Shown here piece after piece: positions 48,406 through 60,300 of a stretch of DNA of 64,000 nucleotides. The first letter of the stretch is position 1; every line of letters starts with the position of its first letter. The stretch is from Diprion similis (taxonomy: Eukaryota; Arthropoda; Insecta; Hymenoptera; Diprionidae): NCBI RefSeq assembly GCF_021155765.1, contig NC_060112.1, positions 21,638,001-21,702,000 on the forward strand, written 5' to 3'. Below the pieces are notes generated by a model that saw only the letters and a program-made list of their open reading frames with translations, did no database searches and had not been told where the DNA came from. The translations under genes and the position numbers were made by a program.

Positions 48406-48847
48406 CTCGTCCGTGTTAAACCCGCCACTTCACTCCACTAATAACGACACTTTATTTAGCCATTCCATCACAATGGTCTCCGGCTCCGCAGCCGCAGAGT
48501 ACGCACGAAAATGTCCAACAGCCATGAGCGGCCACCATCTCCGGGTTGATACTACTCTACCATTTGAATGAAAGTTTGGAACTCGAGGAGCGTTCGCGAC
48601 GGCGGTCACCTCGGTTTTAATGCGCGAATAGATTCCCCGAAATTGATGCCGCATAAACGGGCTCCTCTCGTTTATCCCCGTTTATTTTCAAGCCAATCAA
48701 ATACAAGATTTGACTAGTTTCTGCTCGCTTCTGTCATTTGACATTTGACACCGGACCATTGTGTTTGAACGACGTTGCTTTCAAATTTTTTTTCTTCAAA
48801 TTAAACACCGGAACACTGGTATTTTTAAAGTAAATATTGCGAAGAGA
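48406..48847. promoter_or_regulatory. Bidirectional promoter region of RhoGAP and Gasz
   Basis: The start codons of the minus-strand RhoGAP gene (48405) and the plus-strand Gasz gene (48848) are 442 bases apart and point away from each other. Both 5' UTRs and core promoters should fit here unless a noncoding first exon lies farther out. CpGs are frequent in the left half (about 48400-48680) and sparser on the Gasz side. No TATA box is evident. Confidence 0.6.
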
Positions 48848-51422
48848 ATGTATGCCAGACCCGCGGGACTCTCTGACGAAGAATCTGACGATGATGGATT
48901 CTCTTTTTATGACGAGGTTAAGCCGACATAACCTTTACCTTCACGCTTTTTCTGTTTATGTTTACACCGCAAGCAGACTGCAACCGTCGTAGATTTTTGA
49001 TATGCGGTATCGCAACATTTTAAATTACACGATTACTTAATTTTCATTAAATTATTCACTTGTTATTAGTACTACATTTTTTTCTGAAATACAGTACGTA
49101 AGTCTTTCTTTAGATCCCCCAGCGCAAAAGTAGAAATGCTCAAGCAACAGCCGCTGCAAAAGTGCAGGCTGAAACAGACAAAACACAAGAGCCGTGTTTC
49201 GGAGAAGAGGAACAAGAACTTCAGTTCCAAGTAATGCACGCCTGCATGGCAGGACACTTAGAGGTCATAAATGAATATATTACTCGTAAGTGTATAGTCA
49301 CTAAAACTTGGAATAATTTTTAATACCCTAAGATGTGCTTGAATTGTATTAATTTAATCTACATCTTGATTATCCAACAGTGGGTCACAACCCAAATGAT
49401 TTCTTAAACAGTGGATGGACGCCACTTCTCTATGCCGCCTCTTCAGTTCGCCCTGATGTTGTGGAATATCTGTTATCCTTAGGAGTAGACCCAAACAAGC
49501 ACAAAGGTTATTGGCATTCTTTTCTTCGTTGCATTATCCTGATAATCGACTTTGAGCTGTCATGTATATACTTTTTATTTCACGATTAGATGGATTCACA
49601 CCACTGATGGCATTGTGCAACACAAATGCAGGGACTCCAGAAGCAAGTCTAAAATGCTTGCAACAATTAATTTCAGCCAATGGAAATGTGAACGCGACAA
49701 ACAAATACAAGTAACTCACAATTGACAGTAAAGCTTTACATAGAAGACGCATATTATGAGATTTTTCATTTGTCTTTTTGTAAAGCTATTTTATCGATTT
49801 GTATAACAAAAATCAAGAATACAAATCTAGCTTTAGGTCTAATGAATTCCATTTCGAATATTCGAATCTACAAGTCCATCAATATTACTGAATATTTCCA
49901 TATATCGTTATTCTTTTTTGGAGAGTTGTTTTCAGAATGCATGACAGCAACAAATAAAGTTAAATATGAGAAATGCTCAATCTACATATGGCGGTTTTAG
50001 ATAAGCTACAGCATCCATCAGCAGTAATTCTGATCAATAACTTGCAAATTTATTATTAGCGAAACTGCTTTGATGCTTGCCTGCAAAGAAGATAAGTCGG
50101 AAGTTGTTGCAGAGCTCTTGAAACATGTGGAAAATGTAAATTTGACTAATAACGAAGGCAAGTCAGTAAGTAGTTTAATTCTTGAAGCAAAAAAAAAAAA
50201 CTTTTCTACCAATGCCCCTATATTTTTGTCCAATTTAAAATGAAAACCATTTTGAATGTATGATTTGCTATTGTGCTGCGTTTTTTAATTGCAGGCTTTG
50301 TTCTATGCAGTGCTAGCTAATAAGCCTGAAATATTGAAAGTTCTTTTGGAAAATGGTGTCGATATAACGATTAAAGATAAACATAATTATACTGCAAGAG
50401 ATATAGCAATTGCTAAAGGCTATGAGAAGGTAATTTTTTCACTGTGCAACATATTATTTTCATGATCAATTACCAGTCGTTACAATTTTCAAATAATTTC
50501 CTAATCGTTGTTATTTTTTTTCAAGATCGCTCTGTTGCTGAGCACAGAAGCTGATGATCTTCTCGAAGTAGCTGATATATCTGAGAGCGTCCAGACGTAT
50601 GGCTGGAGGGATATGTTCCCCATGCTCTGTACAAATTCAGACAAATACGTAAACTTTGACATAGCGACTATTTTATGTGGCATGGGTATGGAACGGTATA
50701 AATCCATGTTTGAAGGAATTGATTTGAAAACGTTTCTGAAATTGACTGAAGAAGACCTTGTTAAACTGGGATTTGACATGCCTTTTCAAAGAAGGCAATT
50801 TATGGAAGGACTTCACAAGTTCCATGTCAAAAGTTGGAGCGCGCATAGCATTGGTGCTATAAGAAAAAGCTTGCCATACACGTAAGTTTTATATAATATT
50901 CGGTACCATCGAGCGTAATAAGTTTTTACATCTGCAGAGTCAGCTGCATTTCACTGCATTTTTTTCTTTTCCCAGACTTTATGACGGCGTCGTATCTCTC
51001 GGGCACGCAGCAAAGCAGATAGGTGTGATAGGTTCCAGTATTAGATTCATTAAAAATAGTCTCGTGGGAGCAAGGAAACAAAATCTCCAACTATCTGACA
51101 CAGAGAAGATGAAATACAGCGGTGAGCTGCAGAAAAGTCAACAGTGTTTACTGACACTTGAAAAAGAGTTAACATATATGAAAACTCTCACCAAGAAGGT
51201 GAGAAAAAGAATCTACAATTCGAAAAACGATTCAAATCAATATCAATTCTGTAACACCCTGATGATTTTTCATAGATTAGCAAAGATACAAAATTAATTC
51301 CTCCCGCTGATTACATTGGGCCAAAAAAAAAGAAATCCAACTGGACCATAATCATTGGTGTCACTTTGATAATAGGAATGTACCTCTCAAGGACCAACAA
51401 CATCCAAAGAATATGGAATTAA
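48848..51422 (+). CDS. Gasz: Gasz/ASZ1: ankyrin, SAM and membrane-anchor piRNA factor
   Basis: Exons: 48848-48916, 49114-49285, 49381-49506, 49590-49710, 50060-50165, 50295-50429, 50526-50881, 50976-51198, 51276-51422. The total is 484 aa, close to the roughly 475 aa of vertebrate ASZ1. An acidic N-terminus (SDEESDDDG) is followed by ankyrin repeats at about residues 60-250 (for example GWTPLLYAASS, GFTPLMALCN, ETALMLACKED). A SAM domain covers about 287-345 and a Lys/Glu-rich helical stretch about 395-440. A single C-terminal membrane segment (WTIIIGVTLIIGMYL, about 459-473) follows four lysines and would anchor the protein in the mitochondrial outer membrane. The family works in germline nuage at mitochondria, where primary piRNAs are processed. 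The first intron donor is the weak GTTAAG. The domain order makes an unrelated ankyrin-SAM protein unlikely. Confidence 0.93.
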
Positions 51423-51838
51423 TACAAATAAGTTGATAGGTGTCGACTGTGTGATAATAATTTTAAGGAACTACGCATTGCACAATCTACTTATACGTCA
51501 ACTTTAAATATTATTTGTTACCTGTAACTAATATGATTTATACGGCATTAATTACTGTTAAATAATTCTAATTTTTGTAAGTGCCATGACCTGTTAATAT
51601 CTATAAAATAATCCTAATTAAGTTTGGTGGTGCACTTTGCACCGTCATCTTTCAAGACTGATTTGAATTATTGTAGTTCATGATTTCTTCATTGCACTTT
51701 CATCCTACAATTTTCATAAAATTTCTCTAAAACGTGTAAGTCAAATATTTTTGGTGTGCCAAACATTTTTTATTAATTCATATTGCAAAAAACACAAACC
51801 GAATATTCTCAAGAAATAAAACTTTGTAAACTTACTAC
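51423..51838. other. Convergent 3' ends of Gasz and COG5
   Basis: Only 416 bases separate the two stop codons, so both 3' UTRs lie here and may overlap. On the minus strand an AATAAA for COG5 (TTTATT on plus, near 51768) is close to its stop. On the plus strand the clear AATAAA lies at about 51815, nearly at the COG5 stop. If Gasz uses it, the two transcripts overlap by tens of bases. Confidence 0.5.
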
Positions 51839-54800
51839 CTAGTTAAGACTAGCTAACTTTGCCATGAGGGGAAATAGCGGATGGAATGTTGGCTGATTTC
51901 GTTGGCGAACAGCCAACTGGTAACGTTGTAGAGGGCCACTGCTCAATGCCAATCTCTCTCTCTCTCCAGGATTAGCATCCAGCCACTGAGACAGTCGACT
52001 CACGGACCAGCCTGCACTCTAAACATATCGAGAATAGATTATGTCATCATTTTGATTTCCATAACTGCGCTTAATCAAGCTTTTGTCGCTAGCATAACCA
52101 ATTTGTTTAAGTTCCATACAAATGATGGGAAAAATTAATTTTTTCAATACCTGATGAGGAGATGGCAAATCACTTGGAGCACCAGAAAATAGATGTAAGA
52201 GGACAAGGGAAGAGGGTACACTCCCTTCACCCTCTAATACTCGTTGAACCATTTCTTCAGGTCTAAGAGGAAGCAGTGCTCTCAATGCTCGAAGCACTCT
52301 ATACTGCTGTTGCTCAGCCAAGCCAAGCTGTCCACTTCGGCACAGCGGCATCACTGCCACTTCCATCTGCAAACAGAATGTTGCCATATTTATTCCCTAA
52401 AGGCTCAGTCGCGGATCGTCGCTAACTTTATTCCTTTTGATAACAAAGGTAATAATTTCACACAGCCTATCTAATAAATGGATGTACCTGATTGAAGTCA
52501 GCAATGAGCTTAGCCCTCCCGTATTCACTTAACGGTCGCAGAAGGCAAGCATGTCTAACAAACAACTCAATGCACCTTGAAGCTACACTCTTGCAACTGA
52601 AATCAAAAATTGATTTTTAATAATCACGATTTAATATACAGTTACTAACCAAATGTGTGGGAATCAAGCCCACCTACCACTCAGCAACTATTGTTTGATT
52701 CTTGTATGGAACTAGGAATGTGTTGACAGATCGGAGTATGAAGCCCTGTAGTTCGCGCATGTACAACGAGCTCCCAATTTCTTTTCCTAAGGGACTCCCA
52801 GATCTGGCGACGACAAGACACATCAGAATTAATCTCGAAATGAGCAAGAAATATATATAATAGCAGGCATTTCAGGAGAACAAAACACTTACTCTCTAAA
52901 CTCTGGGTCATCGTGCATCGTCAGGAGGATACTTTCTACTGCATCACTGATAGATGCTAATAATGGTGCTAGTATTCCTCTCGTCAATGTATCCGTGTGC
53001 TCTAGAGCCGAAGCTATAACCGATGCTCCGCCGACCGGTAAGCTGCCAGCCATATTTGCTATCACACGACCCATTTGGGCAGCGAGATAATGCAGTAAAT
53101 TGGCAAGAGTGATATTCAACTGTTGGCCAACATTTGGAGTGTCGATCACTTGACTTGCTTCAGCCCCAGTGACCAAGCCTTGTTCGCATTTCAAGCAGAA
53201 AAGCCGCACGGCTTTACCAACATTGCGTGCAACAACCATTGACAATCCTTCATCCACTAACGATACGCTCAGTTCACTGCAATAGTTTAGTTTGATTAGT
53301 TTATAGGTCTTTCTATTCAACGAACTTTATGCATTCATCACCAATGTGTATTTACCTAGTTACGGTACGAATTAAGCTGTCTATTTCGTCCTGGTTTGGG
53401 GCTCCGTCTCCAGAAAACATTGTGTGCACAGGATCCAATAGTCTGGATACCGAGCGTGACAGGTAAGCATTTTCAAACGGCGACAACACGTCTCTACTAC
53501 AAAATTTAAATTTGTATGATGAAATGAATTAAATGAACTGAGTTTTTATGAAATCGAAATATGGAAAGGAGCTTACTTTACAGCGTACACACCGATGGCT
53601 TGCGATCGATCTTTGAGACGTTTACTAAGATCCAGATATATTCTAAGAAATTTTGGATACTCCCCTTCTAATGCCTGCTTGATAAATGACGATCCTGTAA
53701 AGTAAGTACATCTATACTTACCATCAAGATTTAATCATCAGTCTGACTAATGGATGATGTTACCTTGAGAACGTTCGATCAGAATCTTAGCCAATAGCCC
53801 TGTGACGTTGAGCCAAAACTTTTCCGACAGATCGTCAAATCCCTTTGAGTGATTTTCCAGTAATATTCTTTGAAGTAACTCAATCTGTCCACGAAACGTT
53901 ATAAGTTTCAATTAATGTCCAGCAATTGTGGAAAAAAACTGACAGATAGAAGAATTACTAAAAATCAAACCTGTATGCATTGTGTATAAACTGAATCTTG
54001 AAAAAGACGTTCCAAGTTAGCCCAAAGTCGTGTGCGCAGATTACCAGATGAGCCAGGTGAAGGTATAGCTGCTCTTCCAGGCCCGACTCTTTTTCCTATA
54101 TCCTGATTGGTGGGTACAGATATATCCAGAGCCTCTCTGGCAATTTTTTCAACTTCACAAAGGGCTTGAGTAGAAGTTGTTTCTACTGCATTATCAAGTA
54201 TTCCCAAATTAGCAAATACTTGTACCGCAGTGCTAACCTATGTAAGTAAATAATTTCTCCATAAATAAATATACCTCCAAGACGTTTCATAAGACAGAAT
54301 AGTGGCTTCGAATCAATCACTGTACCTGTGAACGATCATTGGATTGTAAACCTTGAGACAGAGTATGCGTAGCTATCCTCTGAACAGTTGCTCTGTGAAC
54401 TTTAACAGCCCTCTGGTCTTCAGCAACCACGTCTAAGCCACTCAAGTCCGTGTCAACCATCAATTGCTCTGTGAAATAACGCTGATTTATGTAAGAAGAA
54501 TCAGTAAACTTTGATTATATGATTTTAGGAAACTAAGGCTACTGTGACATCATTACGGTACCTAATTCATGCAAGCTGTTGGCTGCCTTGACAAAATCAG
54601 GACTAGCCGTGCTACTGCTCATCTGTGATTGTAAACGCCTTGATAGGTGTTGCATTCTTGTTACTCTCCGTAGGAGATCAGAAGTTTCGTGAAGCCGTGA
54701 CAAGACCAGTGTCTGTGTCTCAATTCTGTTGAATGGCTCTACTATTTTTCCACGAAGTCGTTCAACTGCTGACAGTAGGCTCTGAATTAAAAAGAAAACA

Positions 54801-55348
54801 ATACGTACAAAAATTCTGCAATCTGGAGTTCGAAGTAAAGAGTAATATCTTGCACGTTGGATACAAATCTAAGTATTCAAGAGTCACTAATGAGCTCACT
54901 TGCACATGTGTTTGCATTGTGGAAAGTACACCTTCCAACTTCTCAACCCATGTGACTTGGGAAAGAAGATCTTCGTGGTTGGCTAATACTTGGTTTTGCA
55001 GTTCAGCATCCAGAACCGCTATAGCTGTAAAAAGAAAGCACTCAATTGATAACGTTCTTAAACGATTATACTACCTGTGTTATTTTTTGTTATTTATAAG
55101 TGGATAAATACATGCCTTGAGCTAACTTGTTGAGCTGTTGAGCAACTGACAGCACCTGATTGAAATTCGTCTGCCTAATTTCACCTCCGAGGAATTGCTT
55201 GAAGAATTCTGAAACTCCATTTACGTGAGATAGATATTTGAATAATTGAAGTGCATATTATTTTTGTCTGTTCACAATAGCATCTACAGATTGTATTTCG
55301 TAATTTACCGTCATTTTCAATTGTCTGCCAATTTGACACGTTGCTCAT
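51839..55348 (-). CDS. COG5: Conserved oligomeric Golgi complex subunit 5
   Basis: Exons in transcript order: 55348-55309, 55208-55116, 55024-54900, 54781-54562, 54468-54326, 54237-53971, 53884-53764, 53694-53577, 53496-53356, 53276-52893, 52803-52678, 52596-52488, 52366-52151, 52018-51839. The phases join to 760 aa; human COG5 is 839 aa. COG5 belongs to lobe B of the COG tethering complex, which acts in retrograde vesicle traffic within the Golgi. Family-typical segments are visible: [26 protein letters not shown] near the N-terminus, [18 protein letters not shown] in the middle, then [37 protein letters not shown] and [14 protein letters not shown] near the end. The intron after exon 2 has a GC donor. 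The gene converges on Gasz and runs in the same direction as the upstream Ack gene. Confidence 0.96.
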
Positions 55349-57321
55349 TTTTTAAGGTTATTCATACAATATCTTGCAAATGTCTGTGTTGACGATTAGA
55401 TTCACCAAAAGTCAGAAGCCGCTCCCCGATTTTTCATGATCTTCTCTGTCTGCTGAAGAAAAATTATTCTTTCTTGATAAAATACCAAATAGTTTTAGGA
55501 TTTAGTTTTACATCAACCATGGGATGTTAAACTTTGATTAAAATGCCAAGCTGTCAGACATGATTAGGATTCAAGAAAACTTGTGGGCTTATCAAAATTG
55601 GAGCCTGCATGACAATAGATGGAGCCACCTGAACCTTTTTCTCGTAAGAAATTGCAGTGAAAAATTATGATTATAAAATGGATCGAGAGACGATATTTCA
55701 AGTTCAAGCTATTTATTTTTTACCCCGTTGAGTTACACCGGTTACACCTGGGCCGAGAGGAGAACTGGGATTGATATGCTGTTCTTCCACATTTCAGATC
55801 TTGGACCGCCATGAATATTTTTTCTTGGAATGAGATTTGTAAACTGGAGAAAAATTCTTGTTTTATTGCGAAGCCATGTGCCGCACTTTTTAGTCTCTTC
55901 CTAGTTTGTTATTTGACACTTTCTTATGCTTTGCTTGACGCAAAGTGTTGGAATAACTTGTTGAATTCAAGATTCTTGATTCGGTTGTAACAGATACATC
56001 TTGAGCAATCTTATTATAGAATGGAAAGGGCTACAAGTAAAATAATAATTACACTTTAGTATATTTGTAGGCAAACTTTGAAATTTCAGGTATATATTAT
56101 TGTAAATTCAATGGATATAAAACATCTCTCCGTTCTTGTACAACGTAAATATATATACGTATATACATTATACATGTATGTATATAAATATTAATATAAT
56201 CATGTATAAAAATTATAGATATAAAAATGGTTTGACAATTACTCAGGGGTATTGGGCAGAACATTAATTGGTAGTATATGTATAATAATGATTTATAACT
56301 TAAACTTATTTTATATCTGTACCCGAGACCCATAGGGCGTTGATTATACATATACTTCCGGTTTTCTTCCGAATTTTAGAAATATCTCAAAATAATATAA
56401 TGGTATAGGACGAGCAGAATCAATACCATGACTTTTAAGTACAAAAGCAAGCATTACATAAGTACACGTTCCGTTCCGCAGTAGACAATAATTACGAGTT
56501 TCCACCTGTGCCAAGACACAAGGTAAAGTAGGCAGAATGTTTTCCAAATGCAAACAATGAAAGTAGACGACTATTGCATTTGTAGAAAGTGCCACCCATC
56601 TTCATGTGCGAGCGCAATTACTTACATCTCTGATGTCTAAAATGTCACGTAAATGCGTTGTGAATTCCTGCTATAGATTAAATTTATACAACTATATATA
56701 ACTGCTACAAAGTCAGTACCCCCAGTACTTATTAGACCGGATAAGGTGCTGTGTTTTTGGAAGTTTGATTGACTGACAGGCAATGACCAACACTGTCTCA
56801 ACAATGATTGAATACAAAGCCGTGATTCTATATCAACTTGAGGCATCGATACTTCTTCACCTCACACCAACAGTTCAGCTCGATAATTAGGCTCTTAGCA
56901 GCTCTAAGTACTTGAGATTTCTTAGTGCGAAACATTCGATTCGTTAAATAAAAACAAACCTGGCTGCGAGAGCATAATTTTCCAACTTAATTGGCGTAAG
57001 CTGACTATGCAAAGAAAGTAATTTTGGGACTGACGATAACATAATTTCATCATTAAATTATAATAACGAAATCGAAATGATTAAAAGAAAAGTAATAAAC
57101 GTCAAAAGTAGATTAGTACGTATTGAAGTTGAACACAAAATAAAATATTCAACATATCTGAAAGGATTCAATGCAATAGTAATTAACAATGGAAAGATTT
57201 TTGGCTTTGAAAACGACTAAGGAAAATAAAGAACTAAATCAAAGCAATAAATAAATCTCAGAAAAAATCTTTTCAACCTAATCACTTTCTGTAAGCTGAA
57301 CAAAATACAGACCGTTTAATG
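55349..57321. other. Ack 3' UTR and COG5 upstream region
   Basis: Between the stop codon of the Ack-type gene and the COG5 start, both on the minus strand, I see no coding exon. The right part should be the 3' UTR of the Ack gene and the left part the COG5 promoter and 5' UTR. The interior is AT-rich, with a TA-rich stretch at about 56140-56220. Confidence 0.55.
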
Positions 57322-60300
57322 TTAAACAGCAGCAGTATCTTCCGTATTTCTAAGCAAAGCCGCAGCTTTTACAACATCGCCGCCACACTGACCCAACATA
57401 ACTTTGCAATCTTCGAGCCCGACAAAGTTGTTCTCCTTTCTGAGTAATCCTTGAAGTCTTTCGAGCTTTATTGCTGCTAGGACATCCCAGTCTGACACGT
57501 TTAATGCCTCGACGCATGACTCGGGTGTTGATTGTTCGTGTAACACTTTCATCATGATTCTGACCTCATCCGATTGTTCTCCGTTGCGAGGTCCCCGTGT
57601 TCTGCGAACGTTTGGCCCGTCACATGCGAATTCCAACAAATCTTCACACGATACGTGATCAGACTGTCGCGAGAGATCGCTGGACCTCGTGACGGAGGAG
57701 GATGAGGAGGAAGACGCTGACGATCTCTCTTGCGAAATCTTTCGATGGGCGTTTACAGAATTTACGGAGTTTGCAGAATTTACTGCATTCCCAGAATCAC
57801 TGCTAATCAATTCTCCGCTCATTACAGGCTCGGAAAACACGAGCAAACTACTATCCTGCAGCGCATGATTCAACTTTCCTATCCTGGATGTGGTGGTACA
57901 TCGTCCTACACTTGCGCTTGAATGGATTCCAGCAGCCCATCCAGTCTCGGTCAATGTATCCATGGTAGAAGTAATCGGTTCGATTGGGGTAACTGAAACT
58001 GGGATAACTGTAGATCCTTCGATTGGTGGCTCTGAGTTTCCAGTACTCGATGGCGGGAAGGAGATCAAAGAATCCTCTGCAGAATCAAGGCTGACGTTTT
58101 TTACTCCAACAGGGTCAACTTCAGCTGGATCGCAGTCGATCAAGTTGTCAGAAAACTCTAGAAGGTCCTCAGAAATGACACTGTAGCGTTGCAGCTTGTT
58201 TTCCTCAAAAGGTAGAGAATCTAAAGCTGCCAATTCAGAGTCGATCCGCCGTTCGAATTCCTCAGGGCTGGAATGAAAACAATTCTTTGGCTTGATGATG
58301 AATTTATATCTAATGTGATTCACTTTCTTTTTAACTCATGAAAGTCTAACTCTAGCAATAATTGTGAGTCGAAAAGACAAAATAAAAAAAGAAGGCAAAC
58401 ATTTTTCACTCCTCAATTCTTCAATCCTATGTATGCAAATATCTACAGTCCATCAAATATTGTAAAATGATATTGTTGTCGCTTTGGAAGCATATAACAA
58501 AGCAGAACCCACCTATTAGCAGCGGCGGGGGCAAGCAAATGACCAATATCTTCCTGAACATTACAGACCAAATTCCTGTGCTCAGCTACAATGATAGGTG
58601 CATCCTGCAGCTGGAAAATTTTTGAACCATCAACATGGTCCTCATCACAGGGTGGTGTTGTGACTGCGGCAACCTTAGCAAGTGTTCTAGTAACTCCGCC
58701 ACCGGGAATAATCAATGGGTGCTTCCTTTGATGCCTAGCAAGACTGGACTTTGGCTGCAACGTTTTTGATCGATCTCTTGGCGGCAATGGTATCGGATTT
58801 TCCTCAACATTGCTTCTATTACGGTTATTTTCTATCTCCGATACAGAGTAATGCCGACCGATAGTCCTGTTTACCGACACAGCCGCTGTTGTGGGAACTG
58901 GAGGTGGTTGTACTGGGGGCAGTGGCCCACGAATTTTAGGCAATGTTTTCGCACCACTGTGGTGCAGCAGGTCAAAGTGAAGACTGTTATGGTTCGTTGA
59001 GTTTTCCTCGGATAAGGAGTGAGCGGGATGGTGACCCATAGTAGCATGGTGTTTGTTTCCTCTAGATCTGGTTTGCCGCACTATCGGTAACCCCGAGCGA
59101 AGCATTCGCAATGGATTAGCATCCGTTGCCGTGTCTACGACAGGAGTCTCGACCAGGCTGTTGTAAACTTCTTTCGCCTCGTCCGAAAGTGTCGCCTGAA
59201 CAATCAGGGTATGGAATGGAACAGGACGGGGTGGGACGGAATATAAGGAAGAAATGGAGATGAGATAAAGATTGGAAAAATAAAAGAAATAAAAAACAAT
59301 CATAGAGAACACAAAATAAACAAACATGAATAATATGCAATCAAAATAAAAGGGAGAATGATAGAACACATTTGTCTGTAAAATATACATAAACAAGTCT
59401 CCTGATCTAGTTACAATAAAATAAATATCGTCAAAGTCATTAAAGCGAAATGAACATAACTCTTTGCTTCCAAAACGTGTTTACATTGATGAGTGATGTA
59501 AATATACGATATTAGAGGAAACGTAAGTAAATAATATGGTGATCGGGATGAGCTTAGTTACATCTATCATCGCATTGTATGTATGTACACACATAATGTG
59601 GTAGGTCTAATAGTGCAATAGGTACGTATAATACGTCATATATAAAAGGTCTACATTTGCAGATGTAGTCCTAGTCCGTTCAAATTCTAACATTATAGTA
59701 TGTATATGTGGTATACAAAGTAGTATGCATTTCCATACTTATATTGGAAAAATTAAAGAGAAATTAGTATTATTTTGCTCTCTTTCAAAGAAATGTGTAA
59801 AAGATATTAAACGAAATCTAATGCGTCAGCAAGTTAAAAATTCAAGGAACCAGCTGGTTTCAAGAGCATCAATCTTAGAACAAACAAACAAGTTTGAATG
59901 ATGGCAGATGAAAAAAATAAAACTAATTTCTCCTCCTTTCTTTTTCCTAATCCCCCTAGCGAATATTTAAGTATAGGATAATTGAGTGGTTGCAAAAATT
60001 TATATTAATAACGACAACTATATAATATGGTGTTAATGTGTCATGCAAACATGCCAAGCGTTATAATTACTGTGTGTTTAGGCAGCAGGAATGTTATACA
60101 AATAATTCGATTGGTTTGCTACTTTTTAGGAGTGTAAAAGGCCGTGATACATACTGTACTTAGTAGAGCCCAGTCGTACGCATACGTTTAACATTTGGTT
60201 AAATGAAACGTCGTCGTAACACGAATAACATCAGTGAACAAATGCAACAATCGATGACATAGTTTAAATAGGAATTATGCCGAAAATATTATATTGCAGA

